A DNA stretch of 64,000 nucleotides from Herbidospora solisilvae (GTDB lineage: Bacteria; Actinomycetota; Actinomycetes; Streptosporangiales; Streptosporangiaceae). Positions 27,045 through 35,797 of the stretch are shown here, one piece after another. The notes under the pieces are model-generated. The model was not told the DNA's origin, ran no database searches, and saw nothing but the letters and a program-made list of their open reading frames with translations. Position numbers and translations under genes: made by a program. How positions within the stretch are numbered: position 1 is the first letter of the stretch; each line of letters starts with the position of its first letter. Location: the NCBI RefSeq assembly GCF_009901565.1, contig NZ_WXEW01000010.1, positions 367,644-431,643 on the forward strand, written 5' to 3'.

Positions 27045-29858
27045 ATGCGGCAATATGTGACAGTGATTGCAGCAGCGGACATCTCGCCTCGGGAAGCCGA
27101 CGTGCTGGAACTGGTCGGGGCCCGTCTCAGCAACGCCGAGATCGCGGCACGGCTGTGCATCTCGGTGCGTACCGTGGAGAGTCACGTCTCCTCGCTGCTG
27201 CGCAAGCTGGAGGTGCCGGATCGGCGGGCGCTCGCCCGCCGCGCGTCCGAGCCGGCCGGCGTCGGACCGTCTCACCTGGCACCGGTTCTGCCGACTCCGC
27301 TGACCTCGTTCGTCGGCCGGGCGAGCGAGCGGGCCGAGCTGGCCGAGATGATCAAGGCACACCGTCAGGTGACCGCGGTCGGTTCCGGCGGAGTGGGCAA
27401 GACCCGGCTGGCGTTGGCGGTGGCCGCGGAAGCAGCCGGCGAGTACGCCGACGGGGTGTGGTTCGTCGACCTGGTTCCGGTCACCGATCCGGGCCTGATC
27501 GCCACGGCGGTCGCCGGGGCGCTCGGCCTCGGTGAGCAGCCCGGCCGCGACATGACCGAATCCGTGGTCGCCGCGCTGGCCGACCGCCGTGTGCTGCTGG
27601 TGCTGGACAACTGCGAGCACGTGGTGGACGGGGTGGCGCTGTTTCTCGAGCGGCTGCTGGCGACGTGCCCTCGGGTGACGGTGCTGGCGACCAGTCAGGC
27701 GCGGCTGATGGTGCCGTTCGAACGGGTGTATCCGGTCCCGCCGCTGTCGCTGTCCGTCGACGGTGAGTCCGACGCGGTCGCGTTGTTCAGGGAGCGGGCG
27801 GCGGCGGTGGGCCGGCCGCTGGATCCCGCACTGCGCGACCAGATCGCCGCGATCTGCGAGCGGCTGGATGGGATGGCGCTGGCGATCGAGCTGGCCGCCG
27901 CCCGGTGTTCCACGCTCGGGCTGGACGGCATCAACGCCGCCCTTTCCCACCCGCTGCGGATGCTGACCGGCGGCTCCCGTGCCGATGAGCGGCACCGTTC
28001 GGTGCGGGGGGCTCTGGACTGGAGCCATGCTCTGCTGGAACCGGCCGACCGGGTGCTGCTGCGCCAGGTGTCGGTGTTCGTGGCACCGTTCACCGCTGCC
28101 GCGGCGGCGGAGGCAACCGGTTCCGAGGAAGGCATCGTCGCCGAGGGACTGGCCCGGCTGGCCGAACAGAGCCTGCTGGTGGTGACGGCGTCCCCTGGCA
28201 GGACCGAGTACCGGGCGTTGGAGACCATCCGCCAGTACGGGACGGAGCGGCTGGCCGAGGCCGGTGAGCTGGTCGGCGCTCGATCCCGCCACGTTCGCTG
28301 GTGCCTGGCCAAGGCCGCCGAGCTGGTGGTGGTACGAGCGGACTGGCGGGCGCGGTTCGACGCGGTGGCGGACGATCTGCGCGCCGCCCTGGCATGGGCG
28401 GCCGACCGGCCGGAACAGCGCACGGACGCGTACGATCTCGCCCGACGGCTGGCGGAGCTGACCTTCATCCGTAACCTGATCGGCGAGTCCCAGGGGCGCT
28501 ATGAGCAGGCCGCCGCGCTCGCCGACGACCCCGCCGCCGGCGCGTCGATGCTCCGGCACGCCGCGGCCGTGGCCGGCTGCCGGATGAACGGTGATGACAT
28601 GTACCGCCTGCACCGCGCGGCCGCGGACGCCGCCCGCCGGTCCGGCGACACCGCCGGCGCCGCCTGTGACCTGGCGACCGCCGCCGCCAACGCCTACCGG
28701 TTCTCCGGCAAGTTCGTCCAGAAGCTGCCACGGGAAGAGGCGATCGCGCTCATCACCAAGGCGCGGGAGCTGGGCGGCGACGACCCGGCCGCCCAGGCCG
28801 CGGTGGCGCTGGCCGAGGCCGGGCGGGCGCTCACCGAGCTCGGTGCCGCACCGGGCCGGAACGACAGCGCTGTTCCCATGACGATCGCACGCGCCGAACG
28901 AGCGGTCGAACTCGCTCACCGCACGGGTGACCCGTTCGCCGAGTCCGCCGCGCTCGATACGCTGACCTGCGCCCAGAGCTGGGCCGGTGACACGTTCGCC
29001 GCCGCCGACACGGCCCGGCGCCGGATCACGCTGCTCTCATCCACACCGGATACCCCGGCCGCTGCCCACGAGCTGATCGAGGCGCTCGGTGAGGCCACCG
29101 AGGCCAGCCTCGGCACCGGCGACCTGCCGGGTGCCCGCCGGTGGGCACGGCGACTCGCGGATCATCCGCTGCTGGCGGAAGTCGGCCACCGTGCCACGGG
29201 CTGGCTCCTTGTGACCGACGCGCTGGCGGGCAACGTCGAGGAGGTACTGACCGGCAGCGTCCGGTTCCTCGACGCGTGGCAGCAGGCCGGCAGCCCCGCC
29301 AGGTCCGTCCTCGGCCCGCCGGCGGCCGCAGTGGCGACGGTCCACGGCCTACGCGAGGACCAGGATGCCTGGCGCGAATGGAGCGCGGTGCTGAATCGGC
29401 TCGACCCCTCACCGGGGAACGCCCACGGCTACGGGGCGATCTTTGAGGCGATGCTTCTGCTCCACCGTGGGCAGGCGTCGGAGGCGCTGGAGCGGCTGGC
29501 GCCTGAGCCCGGCGAGGTGTGGCAATGGGTCACCTGGATCTGGCTGCACTGGTATGTGGCGCTGCGCGCCGAAGCTGCCGTGCTCGCCAGGAGCTCCGAT
29601 GCCGGCGACCGTCTGGCCGAGGCTCGGACCGTCGTGGCCGGCAACCCGGTCGCCGGTGCCATCGTGGAGCGGGCCCAAGCGCTGCTCGACGACGACCGGG
29701 AGCGGTTGCTCGCCACGGCGGATACGTTCGACACCGCCGGCTGCCGCTATCAGTCGGCGCGGACCCTGGTGCTCGCCGGGGGCGATCACGCCGCCCGCGG
29801 CGCGGCCGTGCTGGCCGATCTCGGCTTCGCCCCGATGGCCCTGCCCCGACACCCATGA
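27045..29858 (+). CDS. STAND-type regulator with N-terminal LuxR helix-turn-helix
   Basis: This is a 937-aa protein. A LuxR-type HTH occupies residues ~12-72 (ISPREADVLELVGARLSNAEIA; ISVRTVESHVSSLLRKLEV). An NB-ARC/STAND ATPase follows with Walker A GSGGVGKTRLAL and Walker B RVLLVLDNCEHV. The remaining ~550 residues are alpha-helical, TPR-like repeats. Large LAL regulators usually have the HTH at the C-terminus, so the order here is reversed, though this arrangement recurs in actinomycetes. It is expected to activate transcription after ligand binding and ATP-dependent oligomerisation. The ATG is closely preceded by GGAGGG. An anti-phage role was considered and found less likely. Confidence 0.82.
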   Translation: MRQYVTVIAAADISPREADVLELVGARLSNAEIAARLCISVRTVESHVSSLLRKLEVPDRRALARRASEPAGVGPSHLAPVLPTPLTSFVGRASERAELAEMIKAHRQVTAVGSGGVGKTRLALAVAAEAAGEYADGVWFVDLVPVTDPGLIATAVAGALGLGEQPGRDMTESVVAALADRRVLLVLDNCEHVVDGVALFLERLLATCPRVTVLATSQARLMVPFERVYPVPPLSLSVDGESDAVALFRERAAAVGRPLDPALRDQIAAICERLDGMALAIELAAARCSTLGLDGINAALSHPLRMLTGGSRADERHRSVRGALDWSHALLEPADRVLLRQVSVFVAPFTAAAAAEATGSEEGIVAEGLARLAEQSLLVVTASPGRTEYRALETIRQYGTERLAEAGELVGARSRHVRWCLAKAAELVVVRADWRARFDAVADDLRAALAWAADRPEQRTDAYDLARRLAELTFIRNLIGESQGRYEQAAALADDPAAGASMLRHAAAVAGCRMNGDDMYRLHRAAADAARRSGDTAGAACDLATAAANAYRFSGKFVQKLPREEAIALITKARELGGDDPAAQAAVALAEAGRALTELGAAPGRNDSAVPMTIARAERAVELAHRTGDPFAESAALDTLTCAQSWAGDTFAAADTARRRITLLSSTPDTPAAAHELIEALGEATEASLGTGDLPGARRWARRLADHPLLAEVGHRATGWLLVTDALAGNVEEVLTGSVRFLDAWQQAGSPARSVLGPPAAAVATVHGLREDQDAWREWSAVLNRLDPSPGNAHGYGAIFEAMLLLHRGQASEALERLAPEPGEVWQWVTWIWLHWYVALRAEAAVLARSSDAGDRLAEARTVVAGNPVAGAIVERAQALLDDDRERLLATADTFDTAGCRYQSARTLVLAGGDHAARGAAVLADLGFAPMALPRHP

Positions 29859-29928
29859 CGACCTCGGACTGATAGTCGCCACTGGCGGCCTGACCACCTC
29901 CCGGACTACCGCGACGCCCTGCCCTGGC

Positions 29929-30693
29929 TCAGGTGGCGGTCATGCCGCCGTCGATGGCGAGGGCGGCTCCGGTGATGAAGGGGGCCTCGTCGCTCAGCAG
30001 GAAGGCCGTGAACGCGGCGATCTCCTCCGGCCGCCCGATCCGGCCGATCGGGTGCATCGCCCCGGCCGCCCGCAGCGCCTCGTCGGGGGTGGGGCCCATG
30101 CCCGACCGTAGCAGCGGGGTGTCGACGCCGCCCGTCACCAGGGCGTTGATCCGGATGCCCGCCGCGGCCGTCTCGAGCGCCGCCGACCGGGTGAGGCCGA
30201 TCACGCCGTGCTTGGCGGCGCTGTAGGCGGCCGCGCCGGGCTGGCCGCCGACGCCGGTGACGGAGGCGTTGTTCACGATCGCGCCGCCGCCGCTCGCCTT
30301 CAGGGCCGGGATCTGGTGCTTGAGGCCGTAGAAGACGCTGCTGAGGTTGAGGACCAGCTCGGCGTGCCAGGCGTCGGCGTCGAGGCCGGTGACCGGGCCG
30401 AGGGCCGTGGCGGCGCCGACATTGTTGAAGACGCCGTCGAGGCGGCCGTACCGGCTCACCGCCTGCCTGACGAGCTCGGCCATCTCGTCCTCCACTGTCA
30501 CGTCGGCGGGGACGAAGGTGGCCTCGCCTCCCGTGGCGCGGATGGCGGCGGCCAGGGTGTCGCCGGCCTCCTTGCCGCGTGCGGCCAGGACGACCTTCGC
30601 GCCCTCGGCGGCGAGCCGTTCGGCGGTGGCGCGGCCCATGCCGGAGGTGGCGCCGGTGATCAGGATGACTTTGCCGGTGAAACGTGCGGACAC
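29929..30693 (-). CDS. SDR-family oxidoreductase
   Basis: This is a 254-aa classical SDR. It has the cofactor motif TGATSGMG, NNVG in place of NNAG, the catalytic Ser in NNASVTGVGG, and Tyr/Lys in YSAAKHGVIGL. The C-terminal FITGAALAIDGGMTAT is typical. The GTG start has GGAG 5 nt upstream. It lies 28 bp downstream of the quinone-oxidoreductase-like gene on the same strand and is likely cotranscribed under HxlR control. The substrate is unknown. Confidence 0.87.
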   Translation of the reverse strand: MSARFTGKVILITGATSGMGRATAERLAAEGAKVVLAARGKEAGDTLAAAIRATGGEATFVPADVTVEDEMAELVRQAVSRYGRLDGVFNNVGAATALGPVTGLDADAWHAELVLNLSSVFYGLKHQIPALKASGGGAIVNNASVTGVGGQPGAAAYSAAKHGVIGLTRSAALETAAAGIRINALVTGGVDTPLLRSGMGPTPDEALRAAGAMHPIGRIGRPEEIAAFTAFLLSDEAPFITGAALAIDGGMTAT

Positions 30694-30721
30694 GGTGACT
30701 CCTGTGTCGGATAGAGGGTGT

Positions 30722-31669
30722 TCAGAAGGTGAGCACGAGCCGGCCGCGCACGCCGCCGGCTTCGAGCCGCCGGTGGGCGGTGGCCGCCTCGGCGGCGGGG
30801 AGGGTCGCGGCGACGCGCGGGGTGAGCACGCCCGACTCCACGAGCCCGCGGATGTGGTGGAGCTTGTCCGTGCGCCCGGCGTAGTCGGGCACGAACACCG
30901 TCCGCACCGCGACCCGGCCGTTCTCGCCGAAGTGGTGGCCGCCGGGCTCGTCGCCGGTGCGGAAGCGGGCGTAGGCGCCGCCGTCGCGGACGGCGTCGAG
31001 CAGGCTCGGCCCGACCAGTGCGGTGTCGGCGACGGCGTCCACGCCGCCGGGACGCCGGGCCAGGATGCGGTCGGCGACGCCGGGCCCCCTGGCCACGATC
31101 TCGGCCGCGCCCAGGCGGCGGACCAGCGCCTCGTCGGAGGGCGCGGCGTCGGCGACCACGGTCAGGCCGGCGTGGGCGGCCAGCTCGACGAGGTAGCCGC
31201 CCAGGGTTCCGGCGGCGCCGACCACGGCGAGCACCGATCCGGGGGCGAGCGCCAGCAGGTCCAGCGCCAGCAGCGCGGTGAGCCCGTTCATCGGGAGCGT
31301 TGCGGCGGCCGCGTGGCCGGTGTTCTCCGGCGCCGGGACGACCCAGCCGGCCGGCAGCACCGCGTGTTCGGCGTAGCCGCCCTGCGGCGTCACCATCGCC
31401 ATCACCCGCTGACCGACCGACAATCCGGTCTCGGTTCCCGGCCCGATCTCGTCGACCACCCCGGCGATGTCCAGGCCGGGCACGTACGGCCCCGGCACGC
31501 CGGCGAACGCCCACGCGCTGGCACCCGAGCGCAGCAGGGTGTCGGCCGGGTTCACCGCCGCGGCGTGCACCCGCACCCGGACCTCGCCGGGGCCGGCGTG
31601 GGGGGCGGGCAGGTCGAGAACACGGAGCGCTTCGGGTCCTCCGAACTCGTGGACCCCGATTGCTTGCAT
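30722..31669 (-). CDS. Zinc-independent NADPH:quinone oxidoreductase-like enzyme (MDR family)
   Basis: This is a 315-aa medium-chain reductase. It has the N-terminal GroES-like fold (FGGPEALRVLDLPAPHAGPGEVRVRV; PGLDIAGVV) and a Rossmann cofactor region (VLAVVGAAGTLGGYLVELA). It lacks the structural zinc cysteines, as quinone oxidoreductases do. It may detoxify quinones or enals. The start at 31669 is chosen because a strong minus-strand -10 (TATACA, 31701-31696) places the transcript 5' end about 20 nt before it. A start at 31714 would lie upstream of that promoter. Confidence 0.85.
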   Translation of the reverse strand: MQAIGVHEFGGPEALRVLDLPAPHAGPGEVRVRVHAAAVNPADTLLRSGASAWAFAGVPGPYVPGLDIAGVVDEIGPGTETGLSVGQRVMAMVTPQGGYAEHAVLPAGWVVPAPENTGHAAAATLPMNGLTALLALDLLALAPGSVLAVVGAAGTLGGYLVELAAHAGLTVVADAAPSDEALVRRLGAAEIVARGPGVADRILARRPGGVDAVADTALVGPSLLDAVRDGGAYARFRTGDEPGGHHFGENGRVAVRTVFVPDYAGRTDKLHHIRGLVESGVLTPRVAATLPAAEAATAHRRLEAGGVRGRLVLTF

Positions 31670-31695
31670 CGTCCCAGCTCCCGAATGGTTCTTGA

Positions 31696-31820
31696 TGTAT
31701 ACCAGGTCTGACATTGGTACCTTCCACCCGAGTGCGGCCAGGCCGCAAGAAGGCACTTCGTCATGACCAGGTATCGCAGGCGGAACCGCCCGGAGAGGAA
31801 CCTGGTATTGGCCGTATACT
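31696..31820. promoter_or_regulatory. HxlR/oxidoreductase divergent promoters with three ACCWGGT sites
   Basis: ACCWGGT cores lie at 31701-31707, 31766-31772 and 31800-31806. Their flanks suggest a palindromic consensus ATACCWGGTAT. The first directly abuts the minus-strand -10 TATACA (31701-31696). The third lies just before the plus-strand -10 TATACT (31815-31820), which is 6 nt from the HxlR ATG. Binding at these sites would block both promoters. Confidence 0.6.
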
Positions 31821-31826
31821 GCGTCC

Positions 31827-32192
31827 ATGTCGCAACCGGCCGAGCTGTGTGAGGAGGGCCGCCTCGCCCTGATCCGCGACGTGCTCGAACGGATCGGCGA
31901 CAAGTGGTCGGTGGTGGTCATCTGCCAGCTCGACGACACCACCCGCAGGTTCAACGAGCTCAGCCGGATGAGCAGCCCCATCACCAAACGAATGCTCAGC
32001 GCGACCCTGCAGGGGCTGGAGCGCGACGGACTGGTGACCAGGACCGTCTACGACACCAAGCCCCCGCGGGTCGACTACGCGCTGACCCCGCGCGGGATCA
32101 GCCTGCTCAAGGTGGTCCGGGAGCTGGCCGGCTGGGCCGAGGCCAACGCCGCCGGCATCCTCGAGTCGAGATCGGGCTACGACGCCCGCTGA
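31827..32192 (+). CDS. HxlR-family transcriptional regulator
   Basis: This is a 121-aa winged-helix protein: LIRDVLERIGDKWSVVVICQL, FNELSRMSSPITKRMLSATLQGLERDGLV, and a wing VDYALTPRG. The conserved Cys near the N-terminus (AELCEEGR) resembles redox- or electrophile-sensing HxlR members. Its divergent target encodes a quinone-oxidoreductase-like enzyme, which fits quinone or aldehyde sensing. The mRNA is leaderless with a near-consensus -10. Confidence 0.88.
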   Translation: MSQPAELCEEGRLALIRDVLERIGDKWSVVVICQLDDTTRRFNELSRMSSPITKRMLSATLQGLERDGLVTRTVYDTKPPRVDYALTPRGISLLKVVRELAGWAEANAAGILESRSGYDAR

Positions 32193-32196
32193 GAGG

Positions 32197-33837
32197 TCAG
32201 ATCGTGACCGCGCCGTCCGAGGCCGAGCCGACCGTGGCGACGTACTTCGCCAGCACGCCCCGCTCGACCGGGCGGTCCGGGCGGGTCCACGCCGCGGCGC
32301 GGGTTTCCAGTTCGGCCGCGTCCACCCGCAGGTCCAGCACCCGGGCGGCCGAGTCGATGACGACGGTGTCGCCGTCCCGGACCAGCGCCAGCGGGCCGCC
32401 CCGGTAGGCCTCCGGGGCCACGTGGCCGATGACCAGGCCGTGGGAGACGCCGGAGAACCGGCCGTCGGTCACCAGGGCGACGTTCAGGCCCTGGCCGACC
32501 AGCGCGCCGGTGATCGAGAGCATCTCGCGCATCCCCGGGCCGCCGGCCGGGCCCTCGTACCGGACGATGACCACCTCGCCGTCGACGATGCGGCGCTCCT
32601 GGATGGCGGCGAAGCAGGCCTCCTCGCCGTCGAACACCCGCGCCGAGCCGCTGAACACGAAGTCGGGCCTGCCGCCCAGCTTCAGCACGCAGCCGCCGGG
32701 GGCGAGCGAGCCCCGCAGGACGGCCAGCGCCCCCGGGCCCTTCACCGGGTCGGCCACCGTCTTCACGACCTGCTGGCCGGGGGTCTCCTGGGCCGACTCG
32801 GCCACCTCGGCGAGGGTGCGGCCGTCGACCAGCGTCACGTCCTCGCGCAGCAGGCCCGCCTCCAGCAGGCGGCGCACCACCAGCGACGTGCCGCCCGCGC
32901 GCCACAGGTCGGCGGCGCTGTGCGGGCCGGCCGGCTTCACCCCGGCGACGATCGGGATCTGGTGGCAGATGCGGTCGATGTCGTCGATCTCCAGCGCGAT
33001 CCCGGCCTCGCGGGCGATGGCCAGCAGGTGCAGGACCGCATTGGTCGAGCCGCCCATCGCGGCGACCGAGACGATCGCGTTGTGCAGCGACGCCTCGGTG
33101 ATCACCCGGGACGGCCGGGCGTCGCGGGCCAGGGCGTCCATGACGACCTCGCCGACCAGCACGGCGGCCTCGTTCTTCGACGGGGCCACGGCCGGGATGT
33201 CGCTCACGCCGAAGGGCGACAGGCCGAGGAAGTCGCAGATGCTCCCCATCGTGTTGGCCGTGTACTGCGCGGCGCAGGTCCCGGCTCCCGGGCAGGCGTG
33301 GCGGGCCAGGTCGTCGACGTCGTCCTGGCTGAGCTTGCCGACGCTGCGCTCGCCGAGCGCCTCCCACATGTCCTGGATCGTGACGTCGCGGTCGCGCCAG
33401 CGGCCGGGCATCATGCTGCCGCTGTAGAGGATCACCGACGGCACGTCGAGGCGGCTCAGAGCCATGATCGCGGCGGGTGCGGTCTTGTCGCAGCCGACGA
33501 TCGCCACGATCGCGTCGAACTGGTGGGCGCGGCCCATCAGCTCGATCGAGTCGGCGATGACCTCGCGGCTGACCAGCGAGGCCCGCATGCCGGGGGTGCC
33601 CATCGTGAGGTTGTCGGAGACCGCGATGGTGTTGAACTCCATGGGGGTGCCGCCCGCCCGGCGCACCCCGTCGGCGACGTGGGCGGCGAGCTCGCGGTGG
33701 GTGAGGTTGCACGGCATGGTGCCGGTCCACGTGGAGGCGATGCCGACCTTGGGGCGGCGCATGTCCTCGTCGGTCCAGCCCATCGCGTACAGGTGGGAGC
33801 GCGCCGGGGCGCGGTCGGGGTCGGTCGCGATGCTCAT
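32197..33837 (-). CDS. IlvD/Edd-family dehydratase (probable sugar-acid dehydratase)
   Basis: This is a 546-aa Fe-S dehydratase. Cluster cysteines are expected in [10 protein letters not shown] and [12 protein letters not shown], and in the N-terminal [10 protein letters not shown]. The C-terminal [18 protein letters not shown] is conserved across the family. Members dehydrate dihydroxy-isovalerate (IlvD), phosphogluconate (Edd) or free aldonic acids. Coupling by ATGA overlap to an amidohydrolase and an FAH-type hydrolase favours a sugar-acid substrate over branched-chain amino-acid synthesis, but this is inference. It is the last gene of the minus-strand operon. Confidence 0.85.
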   Translation of the reverse strand: MSIATDPDRAPARSHLYAMGWTDEDMRRPKVGIASTWTGTMPCNLTHRELAAHVADGVRRAGGTPMEFNTIAVSDNLTMGTPGMRASLVSREVIADSIELMGRAHQFDAIVAIVGCDKTAPAAIMALSRLDVPSVILYSGSMMPGRWRDRDVTIQDMWEALGERSVGKLSQDDVDDLARHACPGAGTCAAQYTANTMGSICDFLGLSPFGVSDIPAVAPSKNEAAVLVGEVVMDALARDARPSRVITEASLHNAIVSVAAMGGSTNAVLHLLAIAREAGIALEIDDIDRICHQIPIVAGVKPAGPHSAADLWRAGGTSLVVRRLLEAGLLREDVTLVDGRTLAEVAESAQETPGQQVVKTVADPVKGPGALAVLRGSLAPGGCVLKLGGRPDFVFSGSARVFDGEEACFAAIQERRIVDGEVVIVRYEGPAGGPGMREMLSITGALVGQGLNVALVTDGRFSGVSHGLVIGHVAPEAYRGGPLALVRDGDTVVIDSAARVLDLRVDAAELETRAAAWTRPDRPVERGVLAKYVATVGSASDGAVTI

Positions 33838-34784
33838 GCGGTCTCCCTGGTTCTGGCGACGGGCAGGTCGAGGTTCAACAGCCGCGCGGCGTTGCCCGCG
33901 AAGATCAGTTCACGGTCGCGGGGCGACAGGTTGAGCTCGTCGACGATCCTGACCTGCTCTTCTGCGTACTTCCTGATGTATCCCCAGGGGAAGTCGCACG
34001 AGTCGGTGCCGAACAGGACACGCTCGGGGCCGAAGGTCTCGTGGAACTTCCGGAACAGGGCCTTCTGGTCGAGGTCGTAGGGCACCCAGCGGGTCCACTC
34101 GTGGTTGCTGGAGCTGTCGACGTGGACGTTGGCGTTCGACCAGCCCAGGCGCAGCAGCTCGGCCGGGTAGCCGCAGCCGAAGTGGGCCACCACGAAGTTG
34201 ACCGTGGGGAAGGCCTTGGCGACGTCGTGCAGGGCCAGCGGGTCCATGTTGGGGGCCCAGCCGAGCCCGCCGCCGCCGTTGACCGGGCCGAAGTGCAGCA
34301 CGACGGGCAGCGCGTGCTCCTCGACGACCTCCCACACCGGCCACAGCGACCGGTCGGCCAGCGGCACGGTCACCCAGGGCGCGATGACCTTGTAGCCGCG
34401 CAGCCCGATCTCCACGGCGCGGCGCAGCTCGGCGGCGGCTCCGGGGGAGCAGGGCTGGTGGTTGGCGAAGCCCACGAAGCGGTCGGGGTGGGCGGCGACC
34501 ACCGAGGCGAGGCGGTCGTTGCCGCCGCCGGACATGAAGACCACCCGCTCCAGGCCGAAGTCGTCGGCCTCCTCGCGCCAGGCGGCGGCCAGGTCCTCGG
34601 TGGTGCGCGTCTCGGGCACGGTGGGCGGGAGGCTGCGCGCCCTGCGGACGCGTTCGGCGTACTTCGCGGAGTTGGCGCGCAGCACCTCCAGCTTGGCCGG
34701 GCCGCAGACGTGCTCGTACTCGGCGTCGAGGCGGTCCTGGGTGGGCTCGTCGCCCGGGAAGTGGCAGTGGAAGTCGATGATCAT
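33834..34784 (-). CDS. Amidohydrolase family 2 (TIM-barrel metal hydrolase), lactonase candidate
   Basis: This is a 316-aa enzyme. Metal-binding motifs are HCHF at the N-terminus, VVLHFGP and AHFGCG in the middle, and [11 protein letters not shown] near the end. The family includes fuconolactonases, other sugar lactonases and decarboxylases. The position between an FAH hydrolase and an IlvD/Edd dehydratase suits a lactonase making the aldonic acid. It overlaps both neighbours by ATGA, so the three proteins are made in step. Confidence 0.8.
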   Translation of the reverse strand: MIIDFHCHFPGDEPTQDRLDAEYEHVCGPAKLEVLRANSAKYAERVRRARSLPPTVPETRTTEDLAAAWREEADDFGLERVVFMSGGGNDRLASVVAAHPDRFVGFANHQPCSPGAAAELRRAVEIGLRGYKVIAPWVTVPLADRSLWPVWEVVEEHALPVVLHFGPVNGGGGLGWAPNMDPLALHDVAKAFPTVNFVVAHFGCGYPAELLRLGWSNANVHVDSSSNHEWTRWVPYDLDQKALFRKFHETFGPERVLFGTDSCDFPWGYIRKYAEEQVRIVDELNLSPRDRELIFAGNAARLLNLDLPVARTRETA

Positions 34785-35587
34785 TTGATCCGCACCGTGT
34801 TCCGCAGCAGGCCGACGCCCTCGACCTCGCACTCGACCACGTCGCCGTCCTTGAGCCAGAGCGGCGGCCTGCGGCCCATGCCGACGCCATGCGGGGTGCC
34901 GGTGGCGATGACGTCGCCGGGGTTCAGGGTCATGTACGTCGAGAGATAGGCGATGATCTCGGGGATCTTGAAGATCATCTCGCCGGTGGTGCTGTCCTGG
35001 ACCGTTTCCCCGTTGACCCTGGCGGAGATCGCCAGGCCGTGGGGGTCGGCGAGCTCGTCGGCGGTGACGATCCACGGGCCGAGCGGGCAGAACCCGTCGA
35101 AGTTCTTGCCCCGGAACCACTGGCCGTCGGCGAACTGGGCGTCGCGGGCGGACACGTCGTCGGCGACGGTGTAGCCGAACACCCCGTCGGGGCCCATGAC
35201 CACGGCCAGCTCGGACTCCCAGTCGAGCTGGTCGGTGGTCCCCGCCGGGACCACGACGTCCTGATACGGGCCGGTCAGGGTGTGGGCGGTCTTCACGAAG
35301 GCCAGCACCTTGGACGGGGTGTCCAGGCCGGTCTCCCGGATGTGGTCGGCGTAGTTCAGGCCGATACAGATGATCTTCTCCGGGTGGGCCACCGGGCTGA
35401 GCAGCTTCACGTCGGCGAGCGGGACCGCCGGTCCGGCCGGGGAGAAGTCCGCGCCGGAGGCGATCAGGTCACGGACGGCGTCGGCCATGTAGGCCGTGGA
35501 CTCCTCGGCCACGGGAGCGACGGCGTCCCCTTCGACGAGCCCGGCGAAGATCCGGCCGTCGGACGTGCGGTATCGGGCGATGCGCAT
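34781..35587 (-). CDS. Fumarylacetoacetate hydrolase-family enzyme
   Basis: This is a 268-aa FAH-superfamily protein. Catalytic and metal residues appear in ICIGLNYADHIRETG, LDWESELAVVMG (Glu, Glu) and DVSARDAQFADGQWFRGKNFD (Asp, Lys). The C-terminal IATGTPHGVGMGRRPPLWLKDGD is typical. Members hydrolyse C-C bonds of diketo acids, including 2,4-diketo-3-deoxy-L-fuconate/rhamnonate in non-phosphorylating sugar routes. That would give pyruvate plus a hydroxyacid here. GGAG lies 9 nt before the ATG at 35587. Confidence 0.83.
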   Translation of the reverse strand: MRIARYRTSDGRIFAGLVEGDAVAPVAEESTAYMADAVRDLIASGADFSPAGPAVPLADVKLLSPVAHPEKIICIGLNYADHIRETGLDTPSKVLAFVKTAHTLTGPYQDVVVPAGTTDQLDWESELAVVMGPDGVFGYTVADDVSARDAQFADGQWFRGKNFDGFCPLGPWIVTADELADPHGLAISARVNGETVQDSTTGEMIFKIPEIIAYLSTYMTLNPGDVIATGTPHGVGMGRRPPLWLKDGDVVECEVEGVGLLRNTVRIK

Positions 35588-35706
35588 GAAACAGAACTCC
35601 AATCCCGAAATATCGGGATAAAACGGGCAGACGAAGAGCTGGGGGTGTCGAGCTGACGGCAGACCCTGCGGTCGGGTGCCGGAGAGGCGTGCGGGACTTT
35701 GACCGA

Positions 35707-35797
35707 GCGATGTGCTCGGGCGATGTGCTCCGGTGATGTGCTCAAGCGACGTGCTCAAGCGACGTGCTCAAGCGACGTGCTCAAGCCACGTGCTCAG
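35707..35797. repeat. 13-bp tandem repeat, seven copies
   Basis: Seven head-to-tail 13-bp units with consensus GCGACGTGCTCAA run from 35707 to 35797. The middle three (35746-35784) are identical and the outer copies diverge by one to four bases. The array starts at the GH4 stop codon and lies between GH4 and the FAH gene on their shared minus-strand transcript. The repeat unit on that strand is TTGAGCACGTCGC. It may be an operator array or a transcript-processing element, or simply a variable-number repeat. Confidence 0.9.

Noticed and set aside
27045..29858. Anti-phage STAND (Avs-like) defence gene
   Set aside because: It has a LuxR DNA-binding domain and no nuclease, protease or other effector domain.
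31670..31714. Upstream start for the oxidoreductase at 31714
   Set aside because: A good ribosome site exists, but the strong -10 TATACA lies downstream of it, so the mRNA would not include that codon.
32197..33837. Housekeeping IlvD for branched-chain amino acids
   Set aside because: It is coupled to a lactonase-like and an FAH-type gene, with no other ilv gene nearby; kept as the less likely reading.
35707..35797. Tandem array as a possible CRISPR
   Set aside because: Units are 13 bp with no spacers and no cas genes nearby.
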